DNA of 53,351 nucleotides from an uncultured Collinsella sp. (GTDB taxonomy: Bacteria > Actinomycetota > Coriobacteriia > Coriobacteriales > Coriobacteriaceae): contig UQTR01000005.1 of NCBI GenBank assembly GCA_900544065.1, positions 1 through 53,351 on the forward strand, in the 5' to 3' direction. The translations under genes and the position numbers were made by a program. The notes beneath the pieces were generated by a model, which was not told the origin of the DNA, did not search any database, and saw only the letters and a list, made by a program, of their open reading frames with translations. Position 1 is the stretch's first letter, and every line of letters begins with the position of its first letter. This document shows positions 8,700-17,235 of this stretch, piece by piece.

Positions 8700-10549
8700 G
8701 AAAGATCACTCTCCGTATAGGTTCTTTGGTATCCGAGCAAATATAGGCATATCCCAACGATTATAGAGGATAGGGTTCCCGCAACCGCCGCCTTGGCGGC
8801 GACCGCGGCTGCAAGGCTGGCAATTTCCATATGGTGTGCAAGACAGGATGCCGCTGCGCAGCCGATGCCGGTGACGGCGATAGCGGCGATTGCGGCAAGG
8901 TTTGAGCCCTGGTCGGCACGCTTGGCATGGGCATTGAGCAGCGCAGATGACGCTGCGGCAGTTGTCGCGACCAGCACAAAGGCAGCCCAAAGGAGCGGGT
9001 CTTCCAGCGCTGCGGCAACGTTACCGAGCCCCAGCACGCCTCCGGCTGAAAGCGCGACCGTCGCCAGACGGGCAAAAAGCACGCCCATGCCCGTTGCCGC
9101 GGCGGCGCTTGCCGGGCCGAGCCAAAATGACGCGACACCGGCGGCGACCCCAGCTGCCAGGAAGGTATTGCCAGTCAGACAGCCAAGCGCGAGTGCACAG
9201 GTGAGCGCGGCGCTCGCGGCAGCCTCGGTGCGACCCCAGGCGATCCACCAACCGGACATGGCGGCGGCAAAGATCACCGCGACGGGCAACATCGACAGGA
9301 TGCCCTGCGCCTGCATGGTGGCGTTGGCCATGAGCACCAAAAAGCCCACAGCCGAGATGGCCGAGCCGATCTGGGGGGCCAGGCCAGCCGCCGCTCCGAT
9401 CGCGATGGCCGCAATGACCAGGCCGGGAAGCGCCGCGACCCCGGCCGTTTGCATCAGCAAAAAGCTAAAGGTGCCGCACGTTAGCGCCGAGATAGCGTGC
9501 ATGGTGTAGTCGCGCGCATGGCTCCAGCGCGTGCCCGCCCAGCCGAGCGCGGGGTCGACCTCGATGGCGTCGTCCTCGTAGTACGACGGCTCGATATCGT
9601 CGAGCTCCTGCTCGTCATCCGAAAGCTCGCCAACCATTTGCTCCAGACTGCGACGGCCCTCGCGCACGCTGCCCAGACCGGCAAGGAGTTGGTCGCAAAA
9701 TGCCTCGATGCTGTTGGGGCGGTCCTGCGGCATGGGGGAGAGCGCGCTCATGAGCGCGGCCTCGGCTCCCGGGGGAAAGTGTGGTATCAGCTCGCTGGGA
9801 TAGGTGGCGCCGCCGATGATGCGGCCGAGCGAGTCGGCGGGCGTGGCCGCCATAAAGGGAGCGCTGCCGCACAGGCCCTCGTAGATCACACAGGCGAGGG
9901 CAAAGACATCGGCGCGCTCGTCGACCGTGCCGGTCTCGATATCGAGCTGCTCGGGCGGCATGTAGCCGATAGTGCCGCCGCGTGAGCCGCCAAAGCCACC
10001 GGCAGACGACAGTCGCGCCATGCCAAAGTCGGTGAGCTTTACATTGCCCGAGTGGTCGATGAGCACGTTGGCGGGCTTAATGTCCAGGTGGAGTACGCCA
10101 TTACTATGGGCGAAGGTGAGCGCCTGGCCCAGGGCATCGGCAATGGCCGCGGCCTCGTCAAAGGTAAGTGAGTGGCCGTCCACGCGGTGCAAAAACTCGG
10201 CAAGCGACATGCCATCGACATACTCCATAACCAGGTAGGCATAGGCTGTGTCGTGCGTAAAGTCGATGACCTGCACGATGTTGGGATGTTGAAGCATGGC
10301 GGCAGTGTGCGCCTCGCGCAGGACATCCATGATGTCGCTGGCGGGCATGCCGGCACCGTTGATAAGGGGGATGCGCTTAATGGCGACGCGGCGGCGCAGG
10401 TGCGTGTCGCGGCAGATCTCGATGGAGCCAAAACCGCCGGTCGCAAGTGTCTCGAGCGGCTGGTACCGCTTGAGCAGCTCGCGAGAGCTGGTGCCCTCCA
10501 AAGGAACGTCCGGCGAGAACCGGGCGGTATGTTGCGAGAAAAGCGGCAT
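8696..10549 (-). CDS. Ser/Thr protein kinase with polytopic membrane domain (PknA-position)
   Basis: First gene of the operon, 617 residues. Residues 30 to about 300 form a protein kinase domain: glycine-rich TGGFGS, Lys58, catalytic loop HLDIKPAN (154-161) and DFG 174-176. The Arg of the usual HRD is Leu, so it is a non-RD kinase and may not need activation-loop phosphorylation. After an acidic linker the C-terminus is a run of some eight to ten hydrophobic helices rather than a sensor domain, unlike canonical PknA. The ATG at 10549 follows GAGGG at a good distance; a TTG six bases upstream is less likely. It is predicted to phosphorylate the FHA proteins or the FtsW-PBP fusion. Confidence 0.9.
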   Translation of the reverse strand: MPLFSQHTARFSPDVPLEGTSSRELLKRYQPLETLATGGFGSIEICRDTHLRRRVAIKRIPLINGAGMPASDIMDVLREAHTAAMLQHPNIVQVIDFTHDTAYAYLVMEYVDGMSLAEFLHRVDGHSLTFDEAAAIADALGQALTFAHSNGVLHLDIKPANVLIDHSGNVKLTDFGMARLSSAGGFGGSRGGTIGYMPPEQLDIETGTVDERADVFALACVIYEGLCGSAPFMAATPADSLGRIIGGATYPSELIPHFPPGAEAALMSALSPMPQDRPNSIEAFCDQLLAGLGSVREGRRSLEQMVGELSDDEQELDDIEPSYYEDDAIEVDPALGWAGTRWSHARDYTMHAISALTCGTFSFLLMQTAGVAALPGLVIAAIAIGAAAGLAPQIGSAISAVGFLVLMANATMQAQGILSMLPVAVIFAAAMSGWWIAWGRTEAAASAALTCALALGCLTGNTFLAAGVAAGVASFWLGPASAAAATGMGVLFARLATVALSAGGVLGLGNVAAALEDPLLWAAFVLVATTAAASSALLNAHAKRADQGSNLAAIAAIAVTGIGCAAASCLAHHMEIASLAAAVAAKAAVAGTLSSIIVGICLYLLGYQRTYTESDLS

Positions 10550-10707
10550 GGCCAACCCTCGTGCGTTTAAAGTTCGTTTGCGAGTGGCGGGCGCGGAGCC
10601 GAGCCGTTCGCGGTGGCATAGATGCTGCTAGTGTAGCACGCTCGGGTGCATGGTGAAGGTAGCGGGGCGAGGTGGCCTATCTGACTTGGCCCTCGTCTCA
10701 ACGCATA

Positions 10708-10846
10708 CGGAAAGCGCGCCCCAGTTTTCGGTCAAATTGTGGGATGCGTTTTCCGGATGGGGTAGGCTGCGGAAACTGTGTCCCAGAATATTGGCCCAGA
10801 ATGGGATGCAATTTCCAGATCAGCGCTCAAAAGGAAAGCGCATCCC
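10708..10846. repeat. Phased inverted-repeat array, 62-bp period (copy 1)
   Basis: Degenerate 15-base arms with consensus CGGAAAGCGCATCCC lie at 10708-10722, 10770-10784 and 10832-10846, exactly 62 bases apart. Reverse-complement partners lie at 10741-10755 and about 10803-10817, so each of the first two units is a hairpin with an 18-base loop. The third unit has lost its partner. The same geometry recurs at 39847-40018. Confidence 0.8.
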
Positions 10847-10962
10847 GCTTTGATGCGGGGACTGCGGACAAAAGCTGGACCGTGATCTGGCTCGGATTGG
10901 AGTTCGCCTGAATCGTTGATGCTGGCTGGTGTGGGCGCGGAGATAAACGAGCAGTCCGAGCG

Positions 10963-10968
10963 ATATAA
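10963..10968 (+). promoter_or_regulatory. -10 box (TATAAT)
   Basis: Perfect TATAAT. A transcript starting near 10975 would carry only GGAGG as leader before the ATG at 10989, which supports that ATG over the one at 10968. No clear -35 box is visible. Confidence 0.5.
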
Positions 10969-10988
10969 TGACACGCTATGGAGGCCAT

Positions 10989-13127
10989 ATGCTCTTTTCC
11001 CGCCGTTCCGATACATCCGCCTGCGCCATTGCGCTTGTCGTAATGGCGGTCACTCCTTATCACCGGTTTTCATCTTCAATCGGCCTGGCATCAGGTGCGA
11101 TGACCTGGCTCGTTATCCTTGGCGCATGCCTTGCGGCGTTTGTTCATGGTGCTGCGCTATGCAAAGGGAGAGAAATGAGACGGCCGAGGCATCTCGGTGC
11201 TATCGGTGTTTTCCTCGGTGTTATTGCAACGGTTCCCGAATGGTCCGACCTAGTTTTCTATGCTCGCGGAGACTCTATCCCATTCGTGTTTGCGCCGATC
11301 TGGCTGTTGCATGGCGTTTCGTGCGTCTCGTGCTTTGCTGGGTCGCTGCTCCTCTCATATGTTATTTGGGGTACGGCGGACTCTCCTTTGACGCAGAGGT
11401 TGACACGGACTGACGAAAGGGAAACTCGTCACCCGCAGGACGCGATTTTTACAGAAACAATAGCCGTCATGTCTTGTCTGCTGTTTTGCTGTCGAGTTTC
11501 ATGGAGAATTGTCCCCGAGCCATGGGGGATACCCTCTGTTTCGGCTGCGTCAATTGGCCTTGCGCTTTTAATTCCGTTGGTCTATCTCGCATCGACTGTG
11601 GCCTCGCTGTTTTGCCGCCCTCGTGCCTTTGGCCATGGGCGGCGCGACGTGTTTGCCTGTTCTGTGCTCGTAGCAGTTCCTATTGGTCTTATTCCGGCTG
11701 TCGATGTGGCATACTTCGCAAACGATGCCGTGGTCATTGCATTGCTGGCGATGGGGTCCGCTATCGCTGCTGCCTTCGTATGCATGTTGCTAAGGGGGAA
11801 ACGGGACAACAATTCGGATATCGCCTGCGCGTCCGACACATTCGATGCGGGGGTGTTTTCCCCTGCCCTGTCGCCTAGAGAAGAGCAGTTTGTTCGACTG
11901 CTGCTCAAAGGGAAAACGCCGGCGGAAATTGCCAAGGAGACGGATACGAAGCCATCGACGGTGAGAACAACGCTTCACCGAGCATACGGGAAGGCGTCGG
12001 TTGCGGGCTCGCGCGAGCTCGTGGCGTTGTTTGCGGGTGAGGGCGATACTGTAGGGCATGAGCTGCCGCAGCGGCATGCTGACGATATGGTGGCATCAGC
12101 TCGAACGCGCCGGCTGTTTCGATACCTGCTCACATTATTTTTTATCCTCCTTGCGGCGGGTCCCTTGGTAATGGCGGATAGCGATTGGGGGTCCGGTGTT
12201 TCGCGGGCTGTCGCCTTTTCCCTCTTAAGCTACGCATTGGGTCTCGGACTGCTTCTATCGCTACGCTACGCGGGTGGAAAACCGAATCGTGGCGCTGCGC
12301 TGGATAGAGCAGGTGAAGCGATTTGGCTCGGAAGCCCGTGCGTATGGGCGATGCTATCTGCTGTGGAATGGTCTTTTATCTATATCGCGGCATGGAGGTG
12401 CATACGCGATCCGTTGATGGCCGTGCCAGTCCTGGTCTGCGGCGTGGCGTCTATGGCTTCGCTCGCCGTTGAGCTGCGTCCGTTTAAGGTGTGTGCTCGT
12501 ATCCGGGCTATCGTGCCGTTGGTGTCAATGGGCATGGTTGCCTTAATCTATGCGGCCGCTAGAGGGCGAATCCACGGGCTTGCGGTGCTGACGGGGATGT
12601 TGCTCACATATAAGGTGCTGCGAAGCTGTCCTTGGTGCAAAATGCTTGGGATATGGATGCTTTGCTTCGGGGCGATGGCTCCTGTTTGGGTCGTCTTGCT
12701 CAATATGGTGCAGGATCTGACGGTTTTCGAGCCGTTGTTCCTCGCGTCGTTGTTGGGGCAAAGTTCGGCCGTCAATGTTGTCGTGGCAACGGTGATTGTT
12801 TGCTGGTCTGTGCCCATGTTCGTTACGCACATCGCGCTCGCCCGTTCGGTTGAGGACGAGAAGGCCGTCTCGGAGTACCGCGCGAACGGGTCCACCGAAA
12901 CGGCTCGCGTGCGTCAGCTGGCTCTGCTTACGTCTCGCTCCCTTTCTGATGTTCAGTCGCAAATTTTGCTGATGACGGCGGAGGGCGCAACGACAAAGGC
13001 TATTGCGGAGGATGTCGGTTACGCTGCATCTACGGTGCAAGCACTGCGGTCTGCTTCTTACCGCCAGTTGAAGATCAAGAATAAAGCGGAGCTCATTTCA
13101 TTGTTATCGCAGGTAGATAACATGTAA
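10989..13127 (+). CDS. Polytopic membrane regulator with two LuxR-type HTH domains
   Basis: The 712-residue product is built as two tandem modules: a hydrophobic multi-helix block (about 1-285), a LuxR/GerE-type helix-turn-helix (about 296-353, core LSPREEQFVRLLLKGKTPAE), a second hydrophobic block (about 375-635) and a second LuxR-type domain at the very C-terminus (about 646-712). Coriobacteria encode many membrane LuxR proteins, normally with one terminal HTH. The doubled plan suggests fusion of two such regulators, so a single chain could bind two half-sites at the membrane. GGAGG lies four bases before the chosen ATG. The ABC exporter genes begin 150 bases downstream on the same strand and are the obvious candidate target. 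Confidence 0.85.
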   Translation: MLFSRRSDTSACAIALVVMAVTPYHRFSSSIGLASGAMTWLVILGACLAAFVHGAALCKGREMRRPRHLGAIGVFLGVIATVPEWSDLVFYARGDSIPFVFAPIWLLHGVSCVSCFAGSLLLSYVIWGTADSPLTQRLTRTDERETRHPQDAIFTETIAVMSCLLFCCRVSWRIVPEPWGIPSVSAASIGLALLIPLVYLASTVASLFCRPRAFGHGRRDVFACSVLVAVPIGLIPAVDVAYFANDAVVIALLAMGSAIAAAFVCMLLRGKRDNNSDIACASDTFDAGVFSPALSPREEQFVRLLLKGKTPAEIAKETDTKPSTVRTTLHRAYGKASVAGSRELVALFAGEGDTVGHELPQRHADDMVASARTRRLFRYLLTLFFILLAAGPLVMADSDWGSGVSRAVAFSLLSYALGLGLLLSLRYAGGKPNRGAALDRAGEAIWLGSPCVWAMLSAVEWSFIYIAAWRCIRDPLMAVPVLVCGVASMASLAVELRPFKVCARIRAIVPLVSMGMVALIYAAARGRIHGLAVLTGMLLTYKVLRSCPWCKMLGIWMLCFGAMAPVWVVLLNMVQDLTVFEPLFLASLLGQSSAVNVVVATVIVCWSVPMFVTHIALARSVEDEKAVSEYRANGSTETARVRQLALLTSRSLSDVQSQILLMTAEGATTKAIAEDVGYAASTVQALRSASYRQLKIKNKAELISLLSQVDNM

Positions 13128-13228
13128 ACGCCTGAGCGATCAACTCAATAGCGAGTGTTTACAGACATCATTTTCTATTCATGCAAAGGTTGCCGTGCGT
13201 CGACGCATCATTAACCGCTTGTGATTAG

Positions 13229-13260
13229 GGCCGGGCCGAGCGTTACTGCTCGGCCCGGCC
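13229..13260 (+). terminator. Strong hairpin ahead of ABC operon
   Basis: Perfect 13-base GC-rich inverted repeat (13229-13241 and 13248-13260) with a six-base loop. No T-run follows; instead GGGAGG, the ribosome site of the permease gene, begins three bases later. It may end the regulator transcript inefficiently, or act as a leader element on the ABC mRNA. Confidence 0.55.
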
Positions 13261-13279
13261 AATGGGAGGATGATGACAT

Positions 13280-14161
13280 TTGAATAGAAATCTAATACGG
13301 CACGAGCTGTCCAAGATATTTGGCAATCCTATATTTGCGTTGGCTCTTATTTTGGCGACTGCCATTTCGATGGCAGCTGCCATCGAGGCGTGGTGGACAC
13401 TCGAGGCCGAGCGCAAGCAGCTGTTATCTTTTGGCTACGGCATTGGTCTGCAGTCTCAGACATACCTCGGCCAAACGCGTGAAAGTAGCTTTGGTAACTG
13501 GATCGTTGTGAGCGCGAACGCGCCGTTGCTAGCGTCGGTGTTTTTCTATGCGCTGCCGTTGCTTGCCATGTTGGCCGGGTCGTGGTCATGCCTGTCCGAG
13601 CGTTTGAGCGGTTACGAGGCACAGATCTGCACGCGTGTTTCTAGAAATGCATATGTGAACGTGAAGATGCTGTCTGCTTTCCTCTCTGCGTTTGCGGTCA
13701 CGGCTATTCCGCTACTCGTGAACTTTCTGATTGTCTCCATGCTGTTTCCCGCGTATCTCCCCCGAGTCGACGAATCGACTTACGTCGGACTCTATCTGCA
13801 TAGCTATTTTTCTGGCCTGTTTTATTCCCGGCCTCTGTTATACGTGCTGGTTTACACGCTGTTCGATGCGGTGGCGCTGGGGGTTCTATCCATGGCCGTG
13901 ACCGGTCTGTCGGTTGTGTTTCGCAGCAGAATCAAGGCGATGGTCGTTCCATATCTGATTATGGTTGCATGGCATTTTGTTAACGACTGGATTTTTAGCG
14001 TCCTTTCATGCGTCGGCTTTAACTGCAACATTCTTAACAGCATCAGGTCGGAATCACTAAATAACTGGCCCGACATTCGAGCGGGGTTTGCGGAAATCAT
14101 TTTGCTGTTCGTCTTTTCTTTGATTTCCGCGAGATTCTTAAAAAGGCGCGAGGTGGTCTGA
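13280..14161 (+). CDS. ABC transporter permease
   Basis: A 293-residue integral membrane protein with about six hydrophobic helices, the first in residues 15-35 and the last at the C-terminus, typical of ABC-2 type exporter permeases. It starts with TTG ten bases after GGGAGG; no in-frame ATG fits better. It overlaps the next permease by one base (TGATG). With the second permease and ATPase it forms an exporter of the antimicrobial-peptide export/immunity type. Substrate unknown. Confidence 0.75.
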   Translation: MNRNLIRHELSKIFGNPIFALALILATAISMAAAIEAWWTLEAERKQLLSFGYGIGLQSQTYLGQTRESSFGNWIVVSANAPLLASVFFYALPLLAMLAGSWSCLSERLSGYEAQICTRVSRNAYVNVKMLSAFLSAFAVTAIPLLVNFLIVSMLFPAYLPRVDESTYVGLYLHSYFSGLFYSRPLLYVLVYTLFDAVALGVLSMAVTGLSVVFRSRIKAMVVPYLIMVAWHFVNDWIFSVLSCVGFNCNILNSIRSESLNNWPDIRAGFAEIILLFVFSLISARFLKRREVV

Positions 14162-14997
14162 TGCTGTTTAGGCTGGTCGCTGCGGACCTGAGGACCGTTT
14201 TGAAGAAGAACATCGTTACTTTTATTGCGGTTGCGGCAGTGACCGTTGCGAACTTGGTGTACGCCTACGGATTGTCTTCTGTGTATGGGGTCAGGACGGA
14301 TACCTTGGGGTTTGCGGATAATCTTGCGCTCGTGTTTGCCGGATCTGCTCCGTTTGAGCCTAGGCCCGGAGTCATGTTTGTGCCTCCGTTAGGGTGGCTA
14401 TTCCTCATTCTGCTTATTCTCTATACAACACTCGATTATCCGACCGAATCGTTGCACGGGCTTGGTTTACAAGCACTTGTTCGATGCCGGGCAAGAACCC
14501 TTTGGTGGGCCTCGCGTTTTATCTCAGTGGCGGCGGTAACGGCATTTTCACTGCTCGTGGTGGTTTGCTCTGTTGTGATTTGGAGCTTGGTGGTGAGCTC
14601 CTCGTTCAGCGCGGTCATTCATGGCGAGTCGCTTCAGCTGGCTAATTTGGCGCCGTGGTTTCTCAAAGCTGCCGAGGCAGATGCGCTGCCGTTTTTCATA
14701 GGTCTCTTATTTGCTTTTGAGGCGCTTGCGTTTGCGCAGGCAGCGGTTGGGTTTGTGCTTGGGCCGTCAGTCTCGTTTGTGGTTTTAATGAGCTACCTGA
14801 TCTGCTCGGCATATGCACGACATTGGGCGCTATTGGGTAACGCCTTGATGCTGTTGCGCTGGGGCGGAATTGTCAAAGAGGGAATCGCGGCGGGCTCGAG
14901 CGTCTTGTCATCAATTGGGCTTATGTCGTTATGTCTATCGCTGGGTGGACTGTGGTTTCGAAGGGCCGACCTTATAGAAAAGGGGGACAAGATATGA
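14161..14997 (+). CDS. ABC transporter permease, second subunit
   Basis: A 278-residue protein with about six transmembrane segments. It has no strong similarity to the first permease beyond hydropathy and shared position, consistent with a heteromeric channel. Its start overlaps the previous stop and its own stop overlaps the ATPase start (ATGA at 14994), so the three genes are translationally coupled. Confidence 0.75.
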   Translation: MLFRLVAADLRTVLKKNIVTFIAVAAVTVANLVYAYGLSSVYGVRTDTLGFADNLALVFAGSAPFEPRPGVMFVPPLGWLFLILLILYTTLDYPTESLHGLGLQALVRCRARTLWWASRFISVAAVTAFSLLVVVCSVVIWSLVVSSSFSAVIHGESLQLANLAPWFLKAAEADALPFFIGLLFAFEALAFAQAAVGFVLGPSVSFVVLMSYLICSAYARHWALLGNALMLLRWGGIVKEGIAAGSSVLSSIGLMSLCLSLGGLWFRRADLIEKGDKI

Positions 14998-15638
14998 GCG
15001 TGATCGTTAGGGACGTATCGAAGCGCATGGGCAAAAACGATGTTCTGCGCAACGTGTCCATCGAGGTTGACCCCGGGACTGTGGTTGGGCTTCAGGGGAT
15101 AAACGGTTCGGGTAAGACCATGCTTATGCGAGCGGTCTGCGGATTGATCAAGCCTACCGAAGGCGAAATCTCTATCGATGGCCAAAGGCTTGGGGTGGAC
15201 ATCTCGTTCCCGCCGAGTCTGGGGATGTTGATCGAGGCGCCTTCCTTTTTGGGATATCTGTCTGGCTACGATAATTTGGAGCTCATCGCTCAGATCAAGG
15301 GCGTTGCCACCCCCGAGGACATTCGCTCTGCCCTGCGGCTCGTGGGGCTCGATGCAGACGAAAAAAAGAAGTTCCGAGCATACTCGCTTGGGATGAAGCA
15401 ACGTCTGGGGATAGCTGCGGCAATTATGGAAAAGCCGAAGCTACTTGTTCTCGATGAGCCAACAAATGCCCTCGACGAAGCGGGCGTGGAAATACTCAAG
15501 CGCGTTGTGGCGATGGCGGCATCAACGGGTCGCGAGGTTATTCTGTCCAGCCATGACGGAGAGGTGCTCGAGGAGCTGGCCGATCGGGTTTACTGCATGC
15601 GCGACGGTGCCGTTGTGAAAGTTCGGGAAAGGTCGTGA
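14994..15638 (+). CDS. ABC transporter ATP-binding protein
   Basis: A 214-residue nucleotide-binding subunit. Walker A is GINGSGKT, the signature is YSLGMKQRL, and Walker B with catalytic Glu is LLVLDEPTNALDE, all intact. The compact length is typical of ATPases of ABC-2 exporters. An upstream ATG at 14931 is in frame, but the ATG at 14994 overlaps the permease stop and follows GGGGGA, so it is chosen. It powers the two-permease exporter encoded just upstream. Confidence 0.92.
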   Translation: MSVIVRDVSKRMGKNDVLRNVSIEVDPGTVVGLQGINGSGKTMLMRAVCGLIKPTEGEISIDGQRLGVDISFPPSLGMLIEAPSFLGYLSGYDNLELIAQIKGVATPEDIRSALRLVGLDADEKKKFRAYSLGMKQRLGIAAAIMEKPKLLVLDEPTNALDEAGVEILKRVVAMAASTGREVILSSHDGEVLEELADRVYCMRDGAVVKVRERS

Positions 15639-15643
15639 GCGCG

Positions 15644-16303
15644 ATGAAGAAGACCCTGTGGACAAGAAGGGCGGTGCTTGCTCTTTTCGGCTGTGCTGCT
15701 ACCGGCCTTGCGGGCATGAGGGTGAGCGTCGTTAACGGGAACCGGACGGTCATTCCTGAGAAATATTATGCGGAGGGCGAATGGCTCTCGATGGATGGGG
15801 CGTTTCTGGGGTCGAAGGATGTGGCGACTGACGGGTATTCGTTTTGCATAGACGGGGCAGAGCTGCTCACGCCGCGCGAGTATCTCAAGCGTGCGCATGA
15901 TGATTATTCAAAATATGGCATCGTGGATACGAAAACGAAATTGAAGGACGCCGACATCACGTGTGTTATCGCCGTAAAGATGCGTGTCAGGAATAAGGAC
16001 AATGTCGAAGGCGGAATCAAAACGTATGTTTGGCATTTGGTGCCGGAGTCTGCGCCAAACTATGACTTTGTGGTCAATACCGATCTGATAACGCAGGCAA
16101 TGCCGGCTCTGGGCGGCTCTGCTGCGTTTGCTGTACAGGTTGGGGCGGAGAACGAGTTGCTCGTCCCATTCATGATGCAAAACACCAACGACTATTTCGA
16201 AGGTTACGAGACCGTCCGTTTTGAGAAGGCTTTTCCTGGGACTTATACGATGAAGATGACCGATCTGCCAGAGAGAAGGCTCTTAAGGTTTGAAGTGAAG
16301 TAA
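15644..16303 (+). CDS. Membrane-anchored or exported protein of unknown function
   Basis: I do not recognise a family. The 219-residue product begins with a basic stretch (KKTLWTRR) and a hydrophobic helix ending in GCAATGLAG, like an uncleaved signal anchor or weak lipoprotein signal, followed by a soluble beta-rich domain. It is the last gene of the ABC operon; a GTG at 15635 overlapping the ATPase stop is an alternative start, while the ATG at 15644 has AAAGG about eleven bases upstream. Position suggests an accessory or immunity role for the exporter. Confidence 0.7.
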   Translation: MKKTLWTRRAVLALFGCAATGLAGMRVSVVNGNRTVIPEKYYAEGEWLSMDGAFLGSKDVATDGYSFCIDGAELLTPREYLKRAHDDYSKYGIVDTKTKLKDADITCVIAVKMRVRNKDNVEGGIKTYVWHLVPESAPNYDFVVNTDLITQAMPALGGSAAFAVQVGAENELLVPFMMQNTNDYFEGYETVRFEKAFPGTYTMKMTDLPERRLLRFEVK

Positions 16304-16406
16304 CTCGAGAGCTAGGCAAAATGGGTCCATCGGTGGCACTCGCGCTCGATCCCAGGCGCCCTGGCCCGGAATGACGCGGGGCGAGGCGTCTTCGGTGTCG
16401 GCTGGC

Positions 16407-17120
16407 CTACCGCTTCTTCTTGTTCTTCTGCTTGCGCTGCTTGCCCTTGGTCTCCTGGGGCTTGTCGCCCTGCTTGGCCTCGGCGGCGGCCTTCTCGGCC
16501 TTCATTTTCTTCTTCTTGGTCTCGATGCGGAGTTTTTTGTTGATGCGTGCCTTAAGGAAGGTGCCAAACTGCTCGGCATCGCCACGGACGAAGGTGTCCT
16601 TGGGGATCGTCACGCCCTGGTCGGCGAACATGGCCACAAAGATGCGCTCGCCGTCGAGTACGTGGTCGAGCTTGTCAAACGGGAAGAACTGCGACTTGCC
16701 GCTCTTGCCCCAAACCATCAGGCCGTCCTCGTTGGCGGCGACGCGGCGATAGCGGCCACCCATGGACTCGTCGGCCTCGACGGCGTCGATAAAGTCGCGG
16801 GCGAGCGTGTGGTGCAGGTTTTTGCTCCACCAGGCCAAAAAGGCGCCGAATACGATCAGGACGACGCCAAACTTGATCCAGTTGCCGCCGGCCACCAGCA
16901 TGCCGATGCCGATGAGCGCGGCAATCGCGGCGGCGACATACAGCGAGCCGCGACGCCTGGGCGAGGCGACCAGGCGTGCGAAGTCGGTGACCAGGTCGTT
17001 TTCGTACTGGTACTCGTTGAGGTACAGGATGCCGTCGTCGGCTGCGGCCTGCTCCTCGAGCGCGACCTCGACCTGGTCGGCTGCTTCGGAGGGAACGAGG
17101 TTGCTCTCTGCGTCTGCCAT
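16407..17120 (-). CDS. YcxB-like membrane protein
   Basis: A 237-residue protein with an acidic N-terminus, two adjacent transmembrane helices (about 58-96), and a C-terminal cytoplasmic part resembling the YcxB-like domain (segments around ARDFIDAVE, EDGLMVWGKSGKSQFFPFDKLD and FLKARINKK). It ends in a very Lys-rich tail. It is transcribed divergently from dnaX across about 115 bases. Molecular function of the family is unknown. Confidence 0.7.
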   Translation of the reverse strand: MADAESNLVPSEAADQVEVALEEQAAADDGILYLNEYQYENDLVTDFARLVASPRRRGSLYVAAAIAALIGIGMLVAGGNWIKFGVVLIVFGAFLAWWSKNLHHTLARDFIDAVEADESMGGRYRRVAANEDGLMVWGKSGKSQFFPFDKLDHVLDGERIFVAMFADQGVTIPKDTFVRGDAEQFGTFLKARINKKLRIETKKKKMKAEKAAAEAKQGDKPQETKGKQRKQKNKKKR

Positions 17121-17235
17121 GCTCTTTAGACTCCTATCGCGGCGGGCTCGCCGTACGGGTTATTATGAATGCAGTATGCCGTGCGACCGCATGGCCGTCG
17201 CGGCAACAAGACTCAGTATACCCGGGGGAGCACCC

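Larger units (their letters stand above)
10556..10988. other. Divergent intergenic region, operon promoters plus phased repeat array
   Basis: About 430 bases separate the kinase operon (leftward) from the LuxR gene (rightward). No protein-like reading frame fits. It holds the 62-bp phased palindromic array at 10708-10846 and a TATAAT box near its right end. Confidence 0.7.

Noticed and set aside
10708..10846. CRISPR array
   Set aside because: The roughly 30-base spacing is suggestive, but repeats alternate in orientation, are degenerate, spacers have fixed 18 and 14 lengths, and no cas genes are present.
17121..17235. Small SRP RNA upstream of dnaX
   Set aside because: This is a common location, but the conserved GGAAGGNAGCAGC-type core is missing and only 115 bases are available.
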